Positions 5,285-5,637 of a DNA stretch of 5,637 bases are shown in pieces (position 1 is the stretch's first letter; every line of letters begins with the position of its first letter). The position numbers and the translations under genes were made by a program. The notes beneath the pieces were generated by a model, which was given only the letters and a program-made list of their open reading frames with translations, was not told the DNA's origin and made no database searches. The stretch covers positions 1-5,637 of the forward strand of contig MAXP01000149.1 of NCBI GenBank assembly GCA_001751085.1, read 5' to 3'. This DNA is from Desulfobacterales bacterium C00003060 (GTDB lineage Bacteria; Desulfobacterota; Desulfobacteria; Desulfobacterales; C00003060).

Positions 5285-5637
5285 ATGAGACCCAACCTTT
5301 ATATTATAGCCGGTCCTAATGGTGCCGGCAAAACAACGTTTGCAAGAGAGTTCCTTCCCAATTATGCCGAATGCTTGGAGTTTGTGAATGCCGATTTGAT
5401 CGCAAGCGGTCTTTCACCGTTTTCACCTGAACGTGCAGCCATCAGGGCAGGCAGGCTCATGCTGGAGAGGATTCATTTCCTGGCTGACCGCGGGACAGAT
5501 TTTGGTTTTGAAACTACGCTATCCGGTAAAGGCTATGTGCGCCTTCTCAAGGATTTGAAAAGCCGGGGCTACCGGATTTACCTTTATTTCCTTTGGGTTG
5601 ATAATGTTGATATTGCTCTTGGGCGTGTTGCTGATCG
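5285..5637 (+). CDS. Zeta-toxin / AAA_33-like P-loop kinase, partial at the right edge
   Basis: The first 117 codons plus part of another (CGN, arginine) are present; the gene runs off the window. The start MRPNLYIIAGPNGAGKTTFA gives a Walker A motif, GPNGAGKTT at 10-18. It is followed by NADLIA at 35-40 (with the acidic residue expected in zeta proteins), SPFSPERAAIRAGRLML, and FETTLSG at 75-81, the usual zeta-family order. FLWVDNVDIALGRVADR then begins the next conserved block. Zeta toxins phosphorylate UDP-N-acetylglucosamine or, in relatives, other nucleotide substrates, and are neutralised by an epsilon or similar antitoxin; many stand-alone relatives have unknown substrates. The start at 5285 is the natural family N-terminus but has only a weak ribosome binding site, so it probably depends on coupling with an upstream frame. 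No intact antitoxin is visible just upstream, so its antitoxin may lie downstream of the window, be lost, or not exist. Confidence 0.9.
   Translation, partial: MRPNLYIIAGPNGAGKTTFAREFLPNYAECLEFVNADLIASGLSPFSPERAAIRAGRLMLERIHFLADRGTDFGFETTLSGKGYVRLLKDLKSRGYRIYLYFLWVDNVDIALGRVAD

Noticed and set aside
1..5637. CRISPR array, tRNA, rRNA or insertion-sequence ends
   Set aside because: I saw no regularly spaced repeats, no cloverleaf-like sequence and no transposase or paired terminal repeats with target duplications.

Overview
This window looks like accessory DNA from a Gram-negative bacterium of mid GC content. The HU, zeta-toxin and PLD-like sequences resemble what I remember from sulfate-reducing Desulfobacterota (former Deltaproteobacteria), but that placement is from memory and has not been searched. 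The genes are a mixture of intact and broken pieces of the kind that collect in defence and toxin-antitoxin islands.

Layout, left to right. Positions 55-3051 (minus strand) hold one large intact gene, a 998-residue SNF2-family ATPase with an N-terminal SWIM zinc motif. Just upstream of it (3074-3352, minus) is a short reading frame whose second half looks like the middle of a VapC-type PIN toxin and which lacks the C-terminal part of that domain. A good sigma70-like promoter and a strong ribosome binding site precede this fragment, so the fragment and the SNF2 gene may be read as one transcript. Further right (3549-3821, minus) is a complete HU-type DNA-binding protein with an excellent ribosome binding site. 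Positions 3822-4304 hold no convincing gene, but do contain a long inverted repeat, a terminator-like hairpin with no gene in front of it, and an extended -10 promoter followed by a small dyad.

From 4305 the plus strand takes over. First comes the first 33 codons of a WYL-type helix-turn-helix regulator, cut off by a stop codon. Next is a 241-residue PLD-like protein (4534-5259) that looks like only the N-terminal nuclease module of a much larger PLD-helicase, with an unrelated tail of about 16 residues. At 5285 begins a zeta-toxin/AAA_33-type P-loop kinase that runs off the right edge.

Interpretation: three of the plus- and minus-strand genes (PIN, WYL, PLD-helicase) are fragments of recognisable defence-type families with sharp breaks, which suggests repeated deletion and recombination. 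The only intact products are the SWIM-SNF2 ATPase, HU and (as far as visible) the zeta-like kinase. I see no complete, clearly new multi-gene system here. The most interesting points are the possible PIN-fragment/SNF2 transcription unit, the chimeric PLD protein next to a zeta toxin with no visible intact antitoxin, and the structured intergenic region between the two divergent blocks.
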